This document shows positions 27,778 through 36,900 of a stretch of 64,000 nt of DNA, one piece after another; position 1 is the stretch's first letter, and each line of letters opens with the position of its first letter. Under the pieces are notes generated by a model. It searched no databases. It was not told the DNA's origin and worked only from the letters and a program-made list of their open reading frames with translations. The stretch is from Gramella sp. MT6 (GTDB taxonomy: Bacteria > Bacteroidota > Bacteroidia > Flavobacteriales > Flavobacteriaceae), in assembly GCF_019357415.1 (NCBI RefSeq), contig NZ_CP048410.1, forward strand, positions 2,575,001 to 2,639,000, read 5' to 3'. A program made the translations under genes and the position numbers.

Positions 27778-27876
27778 TTAAAATCATTTATTTAACATGG
27801 CTGCATTAAATAGCTTCTGAGAGCTTGGATTATCTTCCTAGATTTGATGAAGATGAATTCAAATGCCTTTTTCCAA

Positions 27877-28695
27877 TTAATAGTACAGGTAGATAATTCT
27901 ATTCTTGCCGAAAGTTTTCTCGATTACCCTTCCCTGGCTGTCATATTGATAATTGTAAATTTCTTGTTTATCGTAACCTGTTTCAGTAAGATGTTTAAAA
28001 TTCATAGCGGTAGGAAAATAATTTTGTGCGACCTGTCGTGGAATGATCTCTAATTCCCAGAAAAGGTTTTTATCATTCGTATAGCCTTCAAATTTGGTAA
28101 CGAAATACAAGGTGTAAATTCCTGTTACGTTGTAATCTCCGTATTGCTCGATCATCTTTAGGTTACCATCGTCAAAATAATAGTAGACTAATTTCTCTTT
28201 ATCTAAAAAGTCGATGTTTGTTTCCTTTTTTTCAATAATCTGGCCTCTGGCATTGTATTCAAATTGTATTTTAGACCTACCGCTCCACATTCCATTATAC
28301 CTACCGACCTCTACAATGCGGTCACCCTCCCAATAGAAATCATAAACATCATGACCATCTATTTTGAGTAGTTTTCCGGCGCTATTGTAATAAAAGGAAT
28401 CGGTAAAAACTTCTGGACTGGACTCGGGATGACTATAATTGATCTTTAGCAAGTTTCCATCAGGCCTGTAATAATATTGAGCCCAATAATTAAGTTTTCC
28501 ATTTTCGTATTTTTTAATGATCCCGGGATATCCTGGTAATTCAAACGCAGTATTCGCTGGTGATGGCTCCAGAGGTAGATCATCTATATCCTCTGAATTT
28601 GCATTTATTGTTTGCGGAACATCGTCATCACTGGAACAGTTTGTAAAGATTACAGGGACTGTCATTAATAAAATGTATGTTATAATCGTTTTCAT
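27877..28695 (-). CDS. Lipoprotein with YD/RHS-like repeats
   Basis: A lipoprotein of 272 residues if started at the ATG at 28695; a TTG at 28743 would add 16 residues. The signal MKTIITYILLMTVPVIFTNC ends in the lipidated cysteine. The body is built of short tyrosine-rich beta repeats such as YYRPDGNLLKINY, FYYNSAGKLLKID and FEYNARGQIIEK, like YD/RHS repeats or DUF4595-type proteins of Bacteroidota. It is surface-exposed by inference. No enzyme motif is present. Confidence 0.65.
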   Translation of the reverse strand: MKTIITYILLMTVPVIFTNCSSDDDVPQTINANSEDIDDLPLEPSPANTAFELPGYPGIIKKYENGKLNYWAQYYYRPDGNLLKINYSHPESSPEVFTDSFYYNSAGKLLKIDGHDVYDFYWEGDRIVEVGRYNGMWSGRSKIQFEYNARGQIIEKKETNIDFLDKEKLVYYYFDDGNLKMIEQYGDYNVTGIYTLYFVTKFEGYTNDKNLFWELEIIPRQVAQNYFPTAMNFKHLTETGYDKQEIYNYQYDSQGRVIEKTFGKNRIIYLYY

Positions 28696-28906
28696 TACTG
28701 ATAAATTTTCAATCCAGACTATTAACTGAGCTATACCTTTCAATGTTGTTCTTATTTAATTATTCTACCCTTAAAACAGACAAGATCAAAAATTTAAGAA
28801 TTGATTTATTTGAATGTCATAATGGTTGTTAAGTGCTGATTTTCAGAATCATAACTTGTAAATTATCACTAAATTTAATCTATGCTTCTGAAGTAATTTT
28901 TTTAAG

Positions 28907-28977
28907 TCGACAGAGAGATAATCAATGGCGACAAAGGCTAATTTACCGGCGATAAAAATTTTTGATAGCGACAAAGG
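28907..28977. promoter_or_regulatory. Four helically phased direct repeats ahead of the second LytS operon
   Basis: Copies of GCGACAAAGG or close variants start at 28907 (TCGACAGAG), 28928 (GCGACAAAGG), 28949 (GCGATAAAA) and 28968 (GCGACAAAGG), at 21, 21 and 19 bp spacing. Repeats spaced two helical turns apart suit LytTR-domain regulators. The cluster lies 90-160 bp upstream of the LytS start at 29067. Nothing else is recognised in the 323-bp gap 28744-29066. Confidence 0.45.
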
Positions 28978-29066
28978 TTCTTTATGTCTTGAGAAAATGC
29001 GTGTATGTGGATATGGCTTCGAGCTTGTGGCTTAAATCAATACATTTAAATAAAATATTGGTATAG

Positions 29067-30227
29067 ATGTCATTACGGGAGTTTATACTATCAGATAAGA
29101 AAGAATATCGTTTTTGGCGACACGTCTTATTCTGGCTTTTATGGGGCGGTTACTTTACCATAACCCGCTATTTTAATCCTATGGTCTATCAAACGACAGG
29201 GAAATTTCCTGATTTTTGGAAGACTGTAGTGGAAACTTTCTTTTTTCTTTTTCCTCAAACATTTATTGTTTATCCCGCACTATATTTTATACTCCCGAAA
29301 TTTGTATTCAAGCAAAAATTTGGTCGTGCATTTTTATGGTTCTGTGTTTTTTATTTGGTTGGTATTTCTGTAAATGCATTTTTTCTAATATTTGTTCCCT
29401 GGTCAAAAATGCCTTGGATCCCTAATGCCGAGCTTTTTTTAACCACCAGTACTTTCCCGCAAAAAATCTTCATGGCCTATCTTGGAAGTATTTTGGGCTT
29501 ACTTACTGCAGTGGCATTGGCCTCAAGCTTTAAAATGTTCAAACATTATTATTTAAAATCTCTGCGGAACCAGCAACTGCTGAAAGAGAATTCAGAAGCA
29601 CAACTTCGTCTTTTAATGGCACAGGTTCAACCTCATTTCATGTTCAATACCCTCAATAATATTTACTCCCAAGCCCAGGAAGAATCACCTAAAAGCGCAA
29701 AAATGATCCTGGAGCTTTCCCATATCCTGAGGTATATTCTGGATGAAGGCAAGAAAGAAAAGGTTCCTTTGGAGAATGAATTACAAATGGTAGTAGACTA
29801 TCTAAATCTTGAAAAGATCAGGTATGACAAAAAACTGGATCTTCATTATGATCTACCCGATAATGTCGGGGATAAGAGCATTGCACCATTGCTGCTACTT
29901 CCTTTGGTTGAAAACTGTTTTAAACATGGAGCTAGTAAAATGATCAATAAACCCTGGATCAATATAAAAGCTGAGCTTAAGCAAGATACCTTTTACATAA
30001 AACTGATGAACGGAAGAAAGGATAAAGTCATTCCTGGAGAAAAACGACCCGGGACAGGCATTGAAAACGTTCGCAGAAGGCTGGAGCTTTTATATCCTGG
30101 TAGACATATCTTTGAGATTAAAGAAGAGCCGGATGTTTTTATTGTAGATCTCAGCGTTGATCTAAAAACAATTAATTCGGAAGCCATTGAAATGGAAACA
30201 GAAACACTTCTCGCATATGAAACCTAG
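29067..30227 (+). CDS. LytS-type sensor histidine kinase (second copy)
   Basis: A 386-residue membrane kinase with four hydrophobic N-terminal segments and a LytS phospho-acceptor region, AQVQPHFMFNTLNNIYSQ. ENCFKHG and GTGIENVRRRLELLYPG give the N and G boxes. It is clearly homologous to the kinase at 20983-22038, but longer at the N-terminus. It overlaps the following LytTR regulator by 11 bp. Confidence 0.9.
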   Translation: MSLREFILSDKKEYRFWRHVLFWLLWGGYFTITRYFNPMVYQTTGKFPDFWKTVVETFFFLFPQTFIVYPALYFILPKFVFKQKFGRAFLWFCVFYLVGISVNAFFLIFVPWSKMPWIPNAELFLTTSTFPQKIFMAYLGSILGLLTAVALASSFKMFKHYYLKSLRNQQLLKENSEAQLRLLMAQVQPHFMFNTLNNIYSQAQEESPKSAKMILELSHILRYILDEGKKEKVPLENELQMVVDYLNLEKIRYDKKLDLHYDLPDNVGDKSIAPLLLLPLVENCFKHGASKMINKPWINIKAELKQDTFYIKLMNGRKDKVIPGEKRPGTGIENVRRRLELLYPGRHIFEIKEEPDVFIVDLSVDLKTINSEAIEMETETLLAYET

Positions 30228-30957
30228 CGAAAACATAAAGCCAAGATGTCTCATTGTAGATGACGAGCCGCTCGCAAGAGATGTGATAAGACGTTATATT
30301 GAAAAATTACCGTTTCTGCAATTAGCTGGAGAATGTAGTAATGCGATTGATGCCTTTGTATTTCTGCAATCAAACGAAATTGATATTCTTTTTTTGGACA
30401 TCCGGATGCCGGAATTACTGGGGACAGAACTGATGCAATCTATAAAAGAACCTCCAAAAGTAATTTTCACCACCGCTTATAAAGAATATGCCTGGGATGG
30501 CTTCGAGCTGGATGCAGTGGATTATCTGCTTAAACCTATACGCTTTGACCGATTTCTTAAAGCGGTTAATAAAGCGTTACCGGGCTATGAAAATGTTTTG
30601 TTCGCAGATGTGTCTAATGAGCCGGAAAGAAAATCTGGAGTCGATGCCATTTACCTCCGTATAGATAGAAGACAGGTTAGAATTATCCTGGATGAGATCC
30701 TGTACATAGAGAGCGCGAAAGATTATGTGAAGATTTTCACTTATGATAAGATGCATTTATGCAGGCAAACCATTACAGCTATTGAAGCTGCAATCAATAA
30801 AAATGCATTTGTGCGTATCCATAGATCATTTATAGTGCCGGTTAATAAAATCAGATCTTATACCCATGAACTGGTTGAGGTCAATAAAAAGGAACTGCCT
30901 ATAGGAAAGTTTTACCTGAATCATTTTCTAAAAACTATGGAATCCCGGGTTTCCTAG
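30217..30957 (+). CDS. LytTR family response regulator (second copy)
   Basis: A receiver plus LytTR protein of about 246 residues. The acidic pocket is DDEPLA, the phospho-acceptor is D61 in ILFLDIRMPE and the lysine is in LLKPI. The DNA-binding domain shows LYIESAKDYVKIF and FVRIHRSFIVPVNKI. I chose the ATG at 30217, within the end of the kinase gene; a TTG at 30187 would extend it by ten residues with no family match. It is paralogous to the regulator at 22041-22772 (shared DAVDYLLKPI and RFLKAVNK). Confidence 0.92.
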   Translation: MKPSENIKPRCLIVDDEPLARDVIRRYIEKLPFLQLAGECSNAIDAFVFLQSNEIDILFLDIRMPELLGTELMQSIKEPPKVIFTTAYKEYAWDGFELDAVDYLLKPIRFDRFLKAVNKALPGYENVLFADVSNEPERKSGVDAIYLRIDRRQVRIILDEILYIESAKDYVKIFTYDKMHLCRQTITAIEAAINKNAFVRIHRSFIVPVNKIRSYTHELVEVNKKELPIGKFYLNHFLKTMESRVS

Positions 30958-30966
30958 AAAATATAA

Positions 30967-30990
30967 AACCTGCCCTTTCATGAGCAGGTT
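30967..30990. terminator. Possible terminator between convergent genes
   Basis: AACCTGC at 30967-30973 pairs with GCAGGTT at 30984-30990. It lies in the 72-bp gap between the second LytTR regulator and the convergent lipoprotein, the same place as the stronger hairpin of the first module. The T-run is weak on the plus strand; on the minus strand TTTTATA follows the stem. Confidence 0.45.
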
Positions 30991-31029
30991 CATAGACACA
31001 TTTAAACGAATAAGTTGTTCTTGTAACTT

Positions 31030-32421
31030 TTACTTAAGTTTCTTCAACTCCCGAAGATTATTCTCGAAAATATAGTTTCCCAGTTCGATCCCATTGCTTT
31101 CACCTGCATCAACTGAATGACGGAAATGATGACCAAGGAAAATACGCGATAGTCCAGTCTCATGAGATATTTGTGAGAAACTCTTCATGGTCCTTTCAAC
31201 ACCAGGCACATAATAAGGGCTGCTTACGGTAAAGGAGTAATCATCGGTACCAAAGAACAGTCTTAAAATTTCAGCTGAAGCTGCCGATGCATAAGACATG
31301 GTAGACGGAAACTCATAGACGGGAGGGGTAGGGCGAAGCGTGGCCCATCCTGGATCTCCAACAGTTTCTGAGTTTCCATCTGAATCACCCCGCCGTATGG
31401 CTGTAATTGGTGCCCAATATTTGAAAAAGTCCTTTTCTTCAAAGGAAGCAATATAAGAATCCATCTGGCTCATTTCTAAAAGAGCGATCAAACGGGCTGC
31501 TTGCCAACCATTTAGATCTTCTCTCATAATTAAATCCCTGGCGATACGATTGATGGAACTGGAGGTGTGTTCAAACCAGAAATCACGGATTTCGGTTTGT
31601 TCATTTGTTCTTTCAGGACAATTGCTACATCCCAAACTTTTAACCTCATTGTAGTCATCAGTGTATTCCTGAGTATCTACAGTATATGGAGAACCAGCAA
31701 GAAACTGGTCGCTGCTTTTTATTCCAAACGGAGTTAGATCTCCCAGATTAACTGTATAGACAGCGTTAGCAGGCCAGATTGGTGGGTTTGGAAACATATA
31801 GGGTGGATAATCTGCCTGATAAGTTCCAGGTTCATTGTCTGGAGCGGAATAAGCAGTAAAGATAAAAGGAAAATCACTCTGTCTTTTTTCTAAAATTGCA
31901 GCAGCAGCAGCTTTACCTATTTCCATCCCTTTTGTTTTTGATTCCTCATCCTCAATACTTAAATAAATATCGCTTAATAGAGCATCAGCTGAAGTTGCTG
32001 AAGCGGGAAACATAGCAACCAATACGTCCCTGGCAGCTTGAGATATGGCAGCATCAGCCAAAGCCTGGATATTCTTTTTAGAAACGTAACTGGCATCAAC
32101 CATGGTATTATCCAAAGCATATGTTTCATATTTTGGCACAACATTATTTAATGCATCATGCATAGCTATGGTTACCATCGCATAGATCTTCGCTTCAGGT
32201 GGCGGAGGCATTTTTTCATCGACAATGGAACCAAGAAGTATGTTCCAGCTAATTAGTGTCTCACTATTATAGGACTTGATCATCCCATTGTTATAATTCC
32301 TAAAAGATAAATCCTGAATAGAAGATTCATCAGGTTCATTCGACGGTAACTCATCTTTATTGCATGAGCATAAAAATGTTAGTAAGCATAGAGCTAACGG
32401 AAGGTGATTTTTTGTTTTCAT
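31030..32421 (-). CDS. PAP2/vanadium-dependent haloperoxidase-like lipoprotein (second copy)
   Basis: A 463-residue lipoprotein (LTFLCSC) paralogous along its whole length to the protein at 22872-24263; both share MIKSY, AMHDALNNVVPKYETYALDN and WPANAVY. The site motifs are YWAPITAIR, FPSTMSYAS and SRIFLGHHFRHSVDAG. Here the first arginine before the proline (WRP in the other copy) is WAP, and the PSTHS histidine is replaced in PSTMS, so key catalytic positions are changed. This copy may have lost the usual chemistry. The final SRxxxGHHFRHSVD motif does retain the aspartate. Confidence 0.78.
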   Translation of the reverse strand: MKTKNHLPLALCLLTFLCSCNKDELPSNEPDESSIQDLSFRNYNNGMIKSYNSETLISWNILLGSIVDEKMPPPPEAKIYAMVTIAMHDALNNVVPKYETYALDNTMVDASYVSKKNIQALADAAISQAARDVLVAMFPASATSADALLSDIYLSIEDEESKTKGMEIGKAAAAAILEKRQSDFPFIFTAYSAPDNEPGTYQADYPPYMFPNPPIWPANAVYTVNLGDLTPFGIKSSDQFLAGSPYTVDTQEYTDDYNEVKSLGCSNCPERTNEQTEIRDFWFEHTSSSINRIARDLIMREDLNGWQAARLIALLEMSQMDSYIASFEEKDFFKYWAPITAIRRGDSDGNSETVGDPGWATLRPTPPVYEFPSTMSYASAASAEILRLFFGTDDYSFTVSSPYYVPGVERTMKSFSQISHETGLSRIFLGHHFRHSVDAGESNGIELGNYIFENNLRELKKLK

Positions 32422-32597
32422 AATATTTTACAATTGATCCTGGAAAGGATTGTTTATCTAACTAAAGTTAGGGTAGGAATACTGCTGCAAATCGATTAAT
32501 AGACGGGACAGACATGTTTCAGGATAGAAAACACTTTTGTAGAGATAAACTATTTTCGGAGGAATTACATTTTTACCGAAGGGATAAATAATTGGGT

Positions 32598-33305
32598 TTA
32601 ATTATCCTCAGGAATGTTTAGTATAAATCCTTTTTTATGAAGATTTTCAATCGAAATCCTTGGGTCGAGTTTAAGGTAGTTTCTTAGGCGGGATATAAAT
32701 ACGTTCAGGCTCTTACGATTAAAGTAATCGTTTTTACCCCAAAGCAGATCTAAAATTTCTTTGTGAGAACATAGCTGATTCTTGTTTTTCAGGAGGTATA
32801 AAAGAAGATCATTTTCCCTTGTAGTAAGGGAAAAACTTTCACCATTAATCCTCAATTTCTGGTTCTTTGATTCAAAAATGTATTCTCCAATTTCATATAT
32901 CTCCTTATTCTCATTCAATTCCTTATTTCGGGGTTGAAGTCTGGAGATAAGAACTTCAATTCTTGTAACAAGTTCTTCTTCATCTATGGGTTTTTTCAGG
33001 TAATCCATGGCTCCCATTGAAAAGCCTTTGAGAACATCTACTTTCAGGGACCTGGCAGTAAGGAATATGAACGGGGTTTGAGTATTGGCTACTTTTATTT
33101 TCTTCGCAAGAGTAAAGCCATCAATATCTGGTAGCATCACATCTAAAACGATCAAATCATGAATATGTTCCTCTATAAGATCCAAAGCTGCTGTTCCTGT
33201 TTTGGCCCAGGAAACATCGAAATTCTTGATCTTTAAGTATTCAGACAACAAATACCCAAGAGATTCATCATCTTCAACCAGTAAAATCTTATTTTTCCTT
33301 TTCAT
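32598..33305 (-). CDS. OmpR/PhoB family response regulator
   Basis: A 235-residue two-domain regulator. The receiver has VEDDES at the N-terminus, phospho-acceptor D55 in LIVLDVMLPDIDG and the lysine in YLKKPI. The winged-helix effector domain (residues ~135-235) ends LRNYLKLDPRISIENLHKKGFIL, typical of OmpR-type Trans_reg_C. It overlaps the upstream histidine kinase by 17 bp, so the two form a coupled system. Confidence 0.93.
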   Translation of the reverse strand: MKRKNKILLVEDDESLGYLLSEYLKIKNFDVSWAKTGTAALDLIEEHIHDLIVLDVMLPDIDGFTLAKKIKVANTQTPFIFLTARSLKVDVLKGFSMGAMDYLKKPIDEEELVTRIEVLISRLQPRNKELNENKEIYEIGEYIFESKNQKLRINGESFSLTTRENDLLLYLLKNKNQLCSHKEILDLLWGKNDYFNRKSLNVFISRLRNYLKLDPRISIENLHKKGFILNIPEDN

Positions 33306-34644
33306 GTAGAGGGATTAATATAGTGAATTTAGTACCAGTGTTGAGTTTGCTTTCAACTTTGATCTTGCCGTGGTGTCTCTTTATTATTTCTTTCACGTAA
33401 CTTAAACCAAGTCCGTAACCTTTTGTTTTATGAAGGTCTCCTTCCGAGACCCGGTAAAATTTCTTGAAAATAAGTTTCTGGTCTTTTTCTGAGATACCTT
33501 TCCCTTTATCAATAACTTCAATTTTAAGTTGCTGATTTTGGGTTGATGTTTTTAAGAATATTTCAGGCTCATCAGAATATTTTTTAGCGTTATCCAGGAG
33601 ATTTGTTATTACATTCTCTAAATGAGAGGGAGCAGCCTTCAGCATAAACTTTCCGGATTCCACATCATAGGAAAACTTGAAATTTTCCAGTTCTGCAAGC
33701 ATTTTAAAATTCTCACACCATTCCAGTAGTGCCGGCCTCAAATCCATCAGTTCGAGTTCCATGAATTTTTTTGATTCCAGACTGGCCAGGCCCAGCACCT
33801 GTTCAATATGTTTATTTAACCTGCTAACCTGTTTTCTTATTTCTGAAATTATAGGTTTTTGCTTTTCATCAACATCCTTTTCGAGGATCTTAGTGGCGAT
33901 GCCAATAGAAAATACGGGAGTTTTAAACTCATGGGTAAGGTTATTAATGAAATCATTGGTAATTGTGATAAGATTTCGCTGCCAGAAAAACATCCTAAGC
34001 ATCCATATCATTACAAAAACGATGATAGCAAGGAATAAAAATCCGGGGATGAGCAAGCCTTTTAACTGCGAAAGAAAGTAAGTATTAAGGTCTTGAAATT
34101 TGAGTTCCAGGGTTAATTTTTTATCCAGAAGATCGGGTAAATATCCAGTAAGGATTATAGGATATTTAATAACAGATTCATCATTTTCAAACCTAATCGG
34201 AGATTCCAAATTAACCAGGCTATCTTCAGAATACAATTGATAAGAAAAATCTGTATCAATTCTATTATGCTTTAACCTGTCTTTAATGAAATCATAGGTA
34301 AAATGTCTCGAAGCATCCTGTAAACTATCTTTGCTCAAACTAAAATAGCCTTCGTCCTGGTAAGAATGCCCAATTAAAAAACTTAGTTGATTTTCATTCC
34401 CAAAATCCTCTTTCAGATCTCGAGAAGTGTTTTCAAGTTTTTGGTCAAACTGTATTTTGGCAAGGTTCAGTCCAATTCTTAAGAATTGGTACTGCACTAT
34501 GAACAGCCCAATGACTGAAACTATAAATATGCCTATATAGAAGATCCTGGTTTTCAATATAGATCCTATATTACTAAAATTTTTCTTTCCGACAGAGCGT
34601 TTATTTTTTATTAATTCTATTAACCTTTCATTAATCTTTTTCAC
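33289..34644 (-). CDS. Membrane sensor histidine kinase
   Basis: A 451-residue kinase with two membrane helices (residues ~32-52 and ~198-218) around a periplasmic sensor of about 145 residues. The H-box is NLTHEFKTPVFS (H238), and VITNLLDNAKKYS, DKGKGIS and KGYGLGLSYVKEI are the N, G1 and G2 boxes. The start is a GTG; a conserved start cannot be proven. Its response regulator overlaps its 3' end. It diverges from an outer-membrane protein gene only 37 bp away, a plausible target. Confidence 0.9.
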   Translation of the reverse strand: MKKINERLIELIKNKRSVGKKNFSNIGSILKTRIFYIGIFIVSVIGLFIVQYQFLRIGLNLAKIQFDQKLENTSRDLKEDFGNENQLSFLIGHSYQDEGYFSLSKDSLQDASRHFTYDFIKDRLKHNRIDTDFSYQLYSEDSLVNLESPIRFENDESVIKYPIILTGYLPDLLDKKLTLELKFQDLNTYFLSQLKGLLIPGFLFLAIIVFVMIWMLRMFFWQRNLITITNDFINNLTHEFKTPVFSIGIATKILEKDVDEKQKPIISEIRKQVSRLNKHIEQVLGLASLESKKFMELELMDLRPALLEWCENFKMLAELENFKFSYDVESGKFMLKAAPSHLENVITNLLDNAKKYSDEPEIFLKTSTQNQQLKIEVIDKGKGISEKDQKLIFKKFYRVSEGDLHKTKGYGLGLSYVKEIIKRHHGKIKVESKLNTGTKFTILIPLHEKEK

Positions 34645-34681
34645 TTATCGTTACTCCAATGGTGTATACTTTGGCTCTAAA

Positions 34682-35863
34682 TTGTGCTACCAAATAACCT
34701 ACAACTTGAAAGTAATTATAAAAAGATTCCAGACCGTTTTAGTATTTCTGATTTTGAGCATTTTGCTGTCGTCTTGGAATATACAAGCCCAGGGCTGTGT
34801 TGCCATAAGGCATTTTTCCTGCGGAATTGGAAATGAATTGGAGGCAAATCAATTACAGGCTGGAGATGTGTTATTAGGAATGAATTACCGTTATTTCAAA
34901 TCTTTCAGGCACTTCAAAGGAACCGAAGAAGAACCGGACAGGGTTGCAAATAATACCGAAGTTATCAATTATTCTCATTCCTGGGATTTTAGCATAAACT
35001 ACGGGTTAACCAATAGGTTGTTTGCTTCAATAACATTGCCACTGGTGCTCAATGAAAGATCGTCCCTTTATGAACATGGAAGGGAAGAAAGGAATAAAAC
35101 ATTTTCACGTGGACTTGCTGATATCAGAATAGGTGCAGGTTACTGGTTATTAGATCCGGCAACACATATGGATGGAAACATTTCTTTAGGACTTGGTTTG
35201 AAGCTCCCCACAGGGAATTACAATGCTTCTGATATATTTTATAATGTAGGACCTGAAGGTTCTCCCCAAGTAAGACCTGTAGACCAGTCTATACAGCCAG
35301 GAGATGGAGGATTTGGATTCACTACCAGTCTTCAGTTCTACCAAAATATAAATTCACGATTGTTTGTGTATGGTGGAGGTTTCTATTTATTCAATCCAAG
35401 GGAAACCAATGGAATCAGGACATTCAGAGAAACTTTGAATCCAATCCTGGAAAACGAATCCATCATGTCTGTTCCAGATCAATTCTCTGTAAATACAGGT
35501 TTTGGTTATACGGTTTCAAATAGCCTTTCTGCATCTCTAGGAGTCCGATATGAAGGTGTTCCTGTGGAAGATGTTATAGGAGGCAGCGAAGGATTTAGAA
35601 GGCCAGGGAACGTAATATCTATAGATCCAGGGTTATCAATTGCATATCAGAATATACTGTTCAACCTTAATGTTCCGGTGGCGTTGCGAAGAGAACGTCC
35701 ACAAAGTGTAACTGACCGTGAAACCGAAATAGCTACCGGCAATCCTAGAAATGGTGATGCCGCGTTTGCCGATTATCTTATAAATTTTGGTATATCTTAC
35801 AGGATACCCAGAAAGAATAAAGTAGAAAGACTGGAATCTACTACAGATTATCAAATAGAATAA
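34682..35863 (+). CDS. Secreted outer-membrane beta-barrel protein (MetA-degradation transporter-like)
   Basis: A 393-residue protein with a signal peptide (VLVFLILSILLSSWNIQAQ) and a beta-rich body. Segments GLTNRLFASITLPLVLNER, LADIRIGAGYWL and LGLKLPTGNYN resemble proteins listed as putative MetA-pathway phenol-degradation transporters, which are outer-membrane barrels. The start is uncertain: a TTG at 34682 is used here and a second TTG at 34706 would give a shorter, cleaner signal. It is divergent from a histidine kinase and is followed by a terminator. Confidence 0.65.
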   Translation: MCYQITYNLKVIIKRFQTVLVFLILSILLSSWNIQAQGCVAIRHFSCGIGNELEANQLQAGDVLLGMNYRYFKSFRHFKGTEEEPDRVANNTEVINYSHSWDFSINYGLTNRLFASITLPLVLNERSSLYEHGREERNKTFSRGLADIRIGAGYWLLDPATHMDGNISLGLGLKLPTGNYNASDIFYNVGPEGSPQVRPVDQSIQPGDGGFGFTTSLQFYQNINSRLFVYGGGFYLFNPRETNGIRTFRETLNPILENESIMSVPDQFSVNTGFGYTVSNSLSASLGVRYEGVPVEDVIGGSEGFRRPGNVISIDPGLSIAYQNILFNLNVPVALRRERPQSVTDRETEIATGNPRNGDAAFADYLINFGISYRIPRKNKVERLESTTDYQIE

Positions 35864-35891
35864 AGCCCTTAATAATGTTTTAGTTGGAATT

Positions 35892-35921
35892 GAAGCTCTG
35901 GTGGCCCCCAGGGCTTCTTTT
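35892..35921 (+). terminator. Rho-independent terminator
   Basis: GAAGCTCTGG at 35892-35901 pairs with CCAGGGCTTC at 35908-35917, allowing one G-U pair, followed by TTTTGTT. It lies 29 bp after the outer-membrane protein gene and ends that transcript. Confidence 0.78.
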
Positions 35922-36022
35922 GTTCTATGATTCAGTCGAATGTTTAGGAATGAAGAAATTATGTAACTATATTCATTTTCTACCCATTGAGGACCAATAA
36001 GTTTTGGTGAACCTAAGTCAAT

Positions 36023-36676
36023 TTACCTTGAGAACTTTTGAACAGAAAATCTTTTTCTCTCTCTTAGAATTATTATATAAGCAACAAATAAGTTTGGAAC
36101 CCAACTCAACCAACCAACTATAAGATAGGCAGTAATAAATTCCCCTGTTATTGATATCAAAACTGGAAGCCAAATTCTTAGGGTAACCGCAGAAAAGCAA
36201 ATGGCATAGCTGTAAATCATAAATTCTTTGTGTAACTGAATTTTACGATTTTTAATTGAATGATATGCTAATAAGGTAGTGGTTAACCAAATAATTGCAC
36301 TTAAGGAAAACCCGATTACATTTGATATTCCACCGGTTGCAAATTGAGCTATGTAAAGTCCACATAATCCACAAATTAAAGCAGCTAAGACATAAATTTT
36401 TCCGATATTTCTATGAAGTGAAATTCTCTTTCTACGTATTCTAGAACTAAACTGAATCCATCCTATTAGCAATGCCAGTCCCCCAAGAATAATGTGCCCA
36501 TAAAAAGCATAATTCCAGGTAAGATCATTTAGGAGCACCTGGGTTTTAGATGATAATAATCCAAATTGTCTATCTATAATAAAATACAAAATAGGGTATA
36601 GGCCAACTGAAATACTCAGAAACCCAAATAGCAACCATTTTGATCTATGAATTATTCTACTCAACCTAAAATACAA
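36023..36676 (-). CDS. DUF2306 family membrane protein
   Basis: A 217-residue polytopic protein with about six hydrophobic helices. HIILGGLALLIGWIQF, SLHRNIGKIYVLAALICG and LHKEFMIYSYAICFSAVTLR are DUF2306-type segments with the conserved histidines. The family function is unknown; a haem- or quinone-linked role is sometimes suggested but is not shown here. It lies just outside the first, most degenerate repeat of the cassette array. Confidence 0.75.
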   Translation of the reverse strand: MYFRLSRIIHRSKWLLFGFLSISVGLYPILYFIIDRQFGLLSSKTQVLLNDLTWNYAFYGHIILGGLALLIGWIQFSSRIRRKRISLHRNIGKIYVLAALICGLCGLYIAQFATGGISNVIGFSLSAIIWLTTTLLAYHSIKNRKIQLHKEFMIYSYAICFSAVTLRIWLPVLISITGEFITAYLIVGWLSWVPNLFVAYIIILRERKRFSVQKFSR

Positions 36677-36740
36677 CTATAATTTTCCTTGCTTAAATTA
36701 GTTTAATTATATCAAATTTCACAGGAAATTTTTTCTTGAT

Positions 36741-36873
36741 ACAGTGTAGATGTCCTCTTTGTCGCTAATTGGAGGAGTTGGGGAGTCGGATTTATCGACT
36801 TAGTATTGGTTTGTTGGTCTAGTTATTTATTTTCTTTCTAGCAGTGTCGGCTATTGGCAAATAACGGTAGTGG
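36741..36873 (-). repeat. Cassette repeat A (degenerate)
   Basis: Oldest-looking copy of the ~125-bp array repeat. It keeps the central stretch resembling GTCGGCTTAGTATTGG (here ATCGACTTAGTATTGG) and TTTGTTGGTC, but the outer stem is worn (TGTCGCTAATTGG against CTATTGGCAAATAACGG). It bounds the first recognisable cassette on the left. Confidence 0.75.
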
Positions 36874-36900
36874 TAAGTTTTGTGAAGGCTATTGTGCAAT

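Noticed and set aside
33677..34081. 134-residue plus-strand ORF opposite the histidine kinase
   Set aside because: It is antisense to conserved kinase motifs and has low-complexity serine-rich composition; a shadow frame.
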